A stretch of 64,000 nucleotides of DNA from Strongylocentrotus droebachiensis (taxonomy: Eukaryota; Echinodermata; Echinoidea; Camarodonta; Strongylocentrotidae). Position 1 is the first letter of the stretch; each line of letters starts with the position of its first letter. Below are positions 58,567 through 64,000 of this stretch, piece by piece. A program made the translations under genes and the position numbers. A model generated the notes under the pieces. It was not told the DNA's origin. It searched no databases and was given only the letters and a program-made list of their open reading frames with translations. The stretch is from the NCBI GenBank assembly GCA_035222895.1, contig JAVYIG010007438.1:1-64000 (forward strand). Direction: 5' to 3'.

Positions 58567-61500
58567 TAGTTATTAATGGCACTTCCTTTTGCAGATTTTG
58601 CAGATTTTGAAGATGGAAATTGTGTGTGTGAAAGTCTGAACCACACTATGCACTATGTACGTTTCTCAATGACAAATAATGTCCGTGATTTGGAATCGAG
58701 TCTTACTTTAGAGTTAATGAAATCAGCACTTGACAAAGAGTTGGCAGATGATTTAAAAGTACGTTTTCCTTAAGCAGTCACGCAAGTCACAGTGAAATCT
58801 CTGATAATAAGATGATGTTTTCCAAGTTGTATATAAAGTGGCCAGTTGTCTATTAACGTGGCTGAGGTGCTAAAATATAAGAACCACCTTGTTTACTCTT
58901 TGTAATAGAAAGGAAATTGAAATAGCTTTCACTGGAATGGCAAACAAGGACGGGGAGAAGCTGCCAGGATTCATACACTGTAGCAAAGGAATGAAGAGGA
59001 AAGCTGTGCAATACTTGGCAAATCAAAATATAAGGCTCTATTCCGAATCCCCCTCCAATCCACGTCAGCAGAAGCTTTGAACGGCACCAACAAAACCAAA
59101 GTGAAGAAGGAGATTGCCTTCCTCACAAAGAAGAAGAACCTGTTCCCCAAGAATCAGACGGCCAAATTCGACTGGACGACTTTTCTTCAGAAGATTAGAG
59201 TTGCAGCACCCACCCTCTACAGTGTTGTAGAAGCTGCAATGACAAAGACAGAACGGATGTATGAACATACAAATTATTGATTTATCTGTTAACAAGAAGA
59301 ATTTTTTCCAGTGATACTGTACCGATATTACTCTTAGTTCTCCTATTTTGCATTTTAAATAAAATTTAAGAAATCTACTTACATTTCAAAAGAGAATTTA
59401 AGAGATGAATGTGACTGAATCCCTAATAAGCCTCATTGATTTTCAATAAATGAATATTCCTTTAGCTTTCAAAATCTGACCTCATTATCCCAATATCTTT
59501 TTGTTACTCCTTTCACGGTTGTTCTCCAGCAAGATAAGTTCAGCCAAAATTGCCTCAACAATTTTTAAGTTGTCACTGTAATGACATTTCTTATAATTAT
59601 TTTTTTATTCTTTTACAACTCCACGTCCTTTGACTTATTTCGTCCAAATTTTATTTGGCGCATCATGACATTCTCATAAACACGTAAAGAAGGGGACGCT
59701 GGTCTTAATGAGAAAATAAAAACGAGAGAAAGAGATTTGGGAAAGTTTGAGGAATACCGAATATGAAATAAGTTAACATTTTCTAAATGCGTAATCAATA
59801 AAGACAAATTGCCAACTTCATGACATATTTTTCAAGTATCTCTCCCATTAATTTTTGCTGGTATTTTCATAGAACCACACATTTTATTGGTTGTTGAGGA
59901 AGGGTTACATTAATTTCATAAAGGGATTTTGCAGAATATTATTGCAATAAAATGTATTTGACTTTGATTGGATGTGCATATTTTGATGAATACCAATAAC
60001 ATTTTCAAAGTAAAATCAAATCACTTCTTGGCAAATCCCTAAGGGCGACAATTTGTGAAACAATTTCTTCGTCTACGGAGCATCATCATTTCTTGTACTT
60101 TTGTATAGCATATATAAATATTAGAGTTAGAGTTGGGGTAATATACCAGATTGTTTGATGTCCTGTTAATGTACCATTTAGGGTTATATATAGATGTTGA
60201 CAAAATAAATAGAGAATGAAAACCACCTTTTTAATACACCATTTCACTTTCAGGCCATCAACTCAATGCGTGGACTAGGGATGACACTGCTCGAAGGAAC
60301 GCAGACAAACTCACTCAGGATAATGACATCATTTCTGAATGGTGCAAGACAATTCAGGTTATAAAGAAGTTACAAATGCATCCCCGCAAAATGTTTTTTA
60401 AAAAAAACCTATATATTCAATACTTTTTGGGCATTTTCAAGATTATAAGAATCTGGTTACTTTATCACATTGTAATACGTGCCATCAAGCTTTAGGTGCA
60501 CACGCACATAATGGTTCTTGAAATACAAAGAAAGCCAGACAGAAAAACTCCCTTTTCCTTGGCAAGACTCCAAAAGATGTTTTTATTGAAAGCATTTTCC
60601 AACGTTTTCGGAATTTTTTCCTTTTTCTTTCTTTTTTCTTTTCCAGAGAGAGGGTCAAACAAGAGGAGGCTGGGCCAAGTACACACCGTAAGTTATGATA
60701 TAAACACATCTCCTGTGTATATTACAGCACAATGTTTGCAGAATATATATTAATTTTTATGAAACAGTTATCTTTAATAGTATCCATATATAAGTCAGAA
60801 AATCTTTATATATAAAAGACTTAGACTATAAAGATAATGCATTCGTCTTGTCATAAATTAGTGGAATTGCCATAAAATGATCGTTACCAAATGTGAACAA
60901 CATCACACACATGTTTCTCTCTAATTCTACATGGTTTGAGTTGCTCGAGAATTTTGGAGGAAAATCTGTGATTTTTACCTCTTTCACAAATCTCATTTGA
61001 TGCAACCATTTGTTAGTCTACAACTACTATCTGCTTTGAACTGAAATTAGGAACGTCATCATGTCCCAAAAGGTGCACGTCAACGGCACAAAAAGAAGCA
61101 CAATATAGTTGCAGCTGAAAATGGGACTACCAGCCGTATTGTTTTTTTTCTCTGTATGATTACTTTGTATGTATTATATCTGATTTTATTTTTACGGAAA
61201 TAACAAAAAGGTCATCAACTGAATGCGTGGACTAGGGATGACACAAAGTGTGAACACTGCTCGAAGGAACACAGACAAACTCACTCAGGATAATGACATC
61301 ATTTCTGAATGCATGGTGTAAGACATTTCTAAAATTATTTGTATTTAGTACATTGTATAAACTGGCCCCATGGAAGACCAGCAGCAACAATATAGTTGCA
61401 GCTCAAAATGGGCTACAAGCAGTACCTTGTCCTTTTTCTCTGTATGATTACTTTTTTTGTATTATATCTGATTTTATTATACGAAAATAAAAACAAAAAC

Positions 61501-61639
61501 AAGAAGGTCATCAACTCAATGCGTGGACTAGGGAAGACACAAAGTGTGAACACTGCTCGAAGGAACGCAGACAAACTCACTCAGGATAATAACATAATTT
61601 CTGAATGCATGGTGTAAGACAATTCAGGTAAAAAAAAGA

Positions 61640-61808
61640 ATGTTAGAAATGTTCAAGTTCAAGTTTCTCTTCACTGCCATTATGTTATGTTGTTGTTTTT
61701 TGTTTTTTTGTTGGATGTATGATATTTTATGTGTGTTTATTCCGTATTTAATTGTATATATTCTGTATTTTTAATGATGAGTGTAAATAAACGAACTTGA
61801 ACTTGAAC
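61640..61808 (+). repeat. Retroposon 3' end with (GAACTT)n tail
   Basis: TCTCTTCACTGCCATTATGT through GAGTGTAAATAAACGAACTT and GAACTTGAAC looks like a CR1/L2-type 3' end; compare the TGAACTGAACT tail at 42465. The block begins GTTCAAGTTCAAG, the complement of the tail, so it is inverted at its ends. Confidence 0.6.
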
Positions 61809-61889
61809 AAGCAACTTTAACCAGACGGATAACTTCATATTGGTCAGTAATACACATGCACTGCCCATATGATGTTACTTCATATCTAG

Positions 61890-62290
61890 GACACAATCTA
61901 CGAACTCTATGTGCCATCAAAGGCAAATGAGAGAGCTACTCTTAAACATCTAAAGCATCTATTCCGTCGTCAGTCTTTGAACGACACAAGCAACTTTAAC
62001 CAGGCGAATTCCTTCCTTTTGGTCAGAAATACACATGCACTGCCTTTATGATGTTACTGCATATCTAGGACACAATCCAAGAACTGTATGTGCCCACAAA
62101 AGCCAATGAGAAAGCTACTCCTAAAAATCTAAAGCATCTATTCCGTCGTGAGTCTTTGAACGCAACTACAAGCAATTTTTACCAGACGGATAATGGTCAG
62201 TAATACACATGCACTGCCCATACGGTGTTACTGCATATCTAGGACAGCATTATAAAACTGTATGTGACCACAAAGGTAAATGAGAGAGTT
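61890..62290 (+). repeat. Tandem copies 1-3 of the ELYVPTKANERATL exon
   Basis: Copies begin after AG at 61890, 62069 and 62243, about 175-180 bp apart; each includes the exon and the intron piece TACACATGCACTGCC..ATATCTAG. Copies 1 and 2 are mostly open; copy 3 is short and decayed. Confidence 0.85.
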
Positions 62291-62720
62291 TATGAAAGTC
62301 TTCATATTAATGAATTTAATAAAACTTATCCAAAAAGATCCCATACACATTGTCCAATTAAGAAGTCCAATACATCCAATCGTCTGGGGCTACACACAAC
62401 ACACCGGGCTTTACTGTAGAAAATTAATACTATTGTAAGAATATATCTAATTTTTTTTTACAGATAAACCCCACTATAATTTTATAACCTGCAATATCAA
62501 TTGGCAATGTGCATGTAAATATCCATACATTAATAAGCCTTTCATAATGTATTGTAATTTGTAGTTTTTTGTTTTGGTTAATATGTAATTGTTCATCATT
62601 GTATTTTGTTTGTTATAGCGCTTAGAAACTTCGGTGGTAAGCGCTTTAAGAGCACCGATTTTATTACTTATTAATATTTCACAAGATACTTTGTTTGAAC
62701 ATATTCATGACTAATTTACA
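62290..62720. repeat. Downstream repeat unit, copy 1 (copy 2 at 63590-64000)
   Basis: TAATAAAACTTATCCAAAAA through CATTGTATTTTGTTTGTTAT to the TAGCGCTTAG..GGTGGTAAGCGCTTTA hairpin is repeated at 63590-64000. The terminal TTATAGCGCTTAGA motif is a common SINE-like repeat end. Confidence 0.85.
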
Positions 62721-63189
62721 GTTTTGTTACTCTGGTATGCAGTGTATATAATTGTAGTGTATAATTGTAGTGTACTAATCTAAACACATAACTTGCTTTT
62801 TTTTATGGCCAATATTGGTATAGTCGAGCAAAATCCTTCCACTGCAGGTGGTACAATGAAAATCCTGACGGAAATATCAAAGTACGTCCCTGAGGGGTTT
62901 CAAGTCCCAATCCATGGGGACCTGAAAACTGTGGAACTGGTGTATACAGCAAAAGTTGCCCGAAGTACAGCAAAAATCCCCAAACATCGGCTCCAGGAGT
63001 TTCAACCGGTTCCGCAGGAATTCCATTTCAGGTCATTAGTCATGAAGGTATCTGTAAATAGCCTATGAAAACAAAACTTAATAAAAAAAAAGGGGTCTAC
63101 TTCTGCATATCCCCTTCCTGCTCTTCCTTTCGCATACTATCCCCACGCCACTACTCACCCAATTTCCTTTCTGACCATTCTATTCCATC

Positions 63190-64000
63190 ATGTCTAACAC
63201 ACCATCCAAGAACTGTGTGTGCCCACAAAGGCAAATGAGAGAGCTACTCTTCAACATCTGAAGCATCTATTCGTCATCAAGCTGTGAACGACACTACAAG
63301 CAACTTTAACCAGACGAATTCCTTCCTTCTGGTCAGTAATACACATGCACTGCCTACATGATGTTACTTCATCTCTAGGACGCCATCCAAGAACTGTATG
63401 TGCCCACAAAGGCAAATGAGAGAGCTACTCTTAAACACCTGAAGCACCTTTTCCGTCATCAAGCTGTGAACGACACTACAAGCAACTTTAACCAGACGGA
63501 TTCCTTGTAAGATCTTTGTACAGTCAATACTGTGTGGTTATCTAATAGTTGTTTAAGAGCAGATAAGTTGTGTTTTGTTATTGCAAGAAAATGAGAACGC
63601 TACGAAATTCTTCATCAAATGACTTTAATAAAACTTATCCAAAAAATATCCCATATACATTGTCCATTTCAATAACTCCAATAACGTCTTCTGGGGGTTT
63701 ACTCACAACACACTGCATGGGCTTTACTGTCGATTAATAGAATGGTAAATATATATCCAATTTGTTACAGATAAACTCCATTATGATTTTATGAACTACA
63801 ATTTCACATGAGAATGTACTTGTAAATATCCACACATTAAAAAGCCTTTCATATCTATAATGTAATTTGTACGTTTATTTGTAATTTTTTGTTTTGGTTT
63901 ATGTAATTGTTTATCATTGTATTTTGTTTGTTATAGCGCTTAGAGCCTTCAGTGGTAAGCGCTTTATAATCACCGTTTTTAATATGTATTATTAGTTCAC
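63190..64000. repeat. Second copy of the exon-plus-downstream unit (offset about 1.3 kb)
   Basis: Exon copies 4 (about 63197, acceptor AG lost: TCTAACAC) and 5 (63379) are followed by the same downstream repeat as 62290-62720. The whole 61.8-62.7 kb block was therefore duplicated in tandem, with the 62848-63047 exon between the copies. Confidence 0.8.

Larger units (their letters stand above)
58595..63505 (+). pseudogene. DUF6589-type protein gene, decayed or rearranged, running off the right edge
   Basis: Exon-like blocks in order: 58595-58758 (DFEDGNCVCESLNHTMHYVR...); 58909-59280 with FDWTTFLQKIRVAAPTLYSV VEAAM and one frame change near 59025; a block present three times (60254-60357, 61211-61335, 61507-61627: INSMRGLGKTQS..RRNADKLTQDN); 62848-63047 (GGTMKILTEISKYVPEGFQV..IHGDLKTVE..PVPQEFHFRSLV); and a block present five times (AIQELYVPTKANERATLKHL..), the last at 63379-63505 with a GTAAGA donor. 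The W..L..i...AP.L segment, the 'VPxxxGD.LTVE'-like part and the 'PVPQEFH' part recall DUF6589 proteins, a multi-copy, transposon-associated family of unknown function; this is recognition from memory. The 62848 and 63379 exons join in phase. Stops and the extra copies suggest a pseudogene or a gene using one copy of each exon. Confidence 0.55.

Noticed and set aside
61211-61300. Zinc-finger-like CEHCSKEHRQTH read in a second frame of the repeated exon
   Set aside because: This frame stops soon after in the copies where it is open and is disrupted in the first copy; the other frame continues better into the donor.

Overview
This window looks like an animal genome, most likely an echinoderm and probably a sea urchin. 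Genes are split by long AT-rich introns with standard GT/AG junctions. The intergenic DNA is packed with tRNA-derived SINEs, CR1-like LINE pieces, small inverted-repeat (MITE-like) elements, microsatellites and long G, C and A runs. The species call is an inference from style, since I could not search any database. The provided open frames are short because exons are short; the gene models below were assembled by eye from splice sites and reading phase.

Region by region. (1) 1-9.2 kb: a six-exon EF-hand gene on the + strand (start 1155, stop 9159-9161). Its third intron holds a tandem array of decoy copies of the next splice acceptor, and its introns carry several insertions. (2) 9.2-18.2 kb: no complete gene. 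It holds SINE copies, a 66-bp tandem duplication, purine-rich minisatellites, a 2.2-kb element with 8-bp target duplications, and a near-identical 1-kb tandem duplication. A CpG-rich stretch at 17.9-18.16 kb carries a good first exon for an unidentified lipid-anchored protein. (3) 18.5-23.5 kb: a CR1-like LINE with PHD fingers and an endonuclease domain but no reverse transcriptase, interrupted by two further elements with clean 8-bp target duplications. (4) 24-31.7 kb: a string of short exons ending in a Thr/Ser-rich tail, with a broken pogo-type DNA transposon in the middle. (5) 32.1-55.0 kb: a large inverted duplication. Each arm (about 9-11 kb) holds one full copy of the same four-exon gene, arranged tail to tail, for a four-helix membrane protein of about 328 residues that I do not recognise. 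Arm-specific insertions with empty sites in the other arm show what arrived after the duplication. (6) 55-64 kb: repeats, then a decayed gene or element of DUF6589 type in which two exons are tandemly multiplied; it runs off the right edge.

The genes do not form a pathway. The coherent themes are the duplicated membrane-protein pair and at least six insertions of G-tract-bearing, hAT-like non-autonomous elements, most of which carry internal tandem arrays. Alignment, RNA and database evidence would be needed to settle exon use and protein families.
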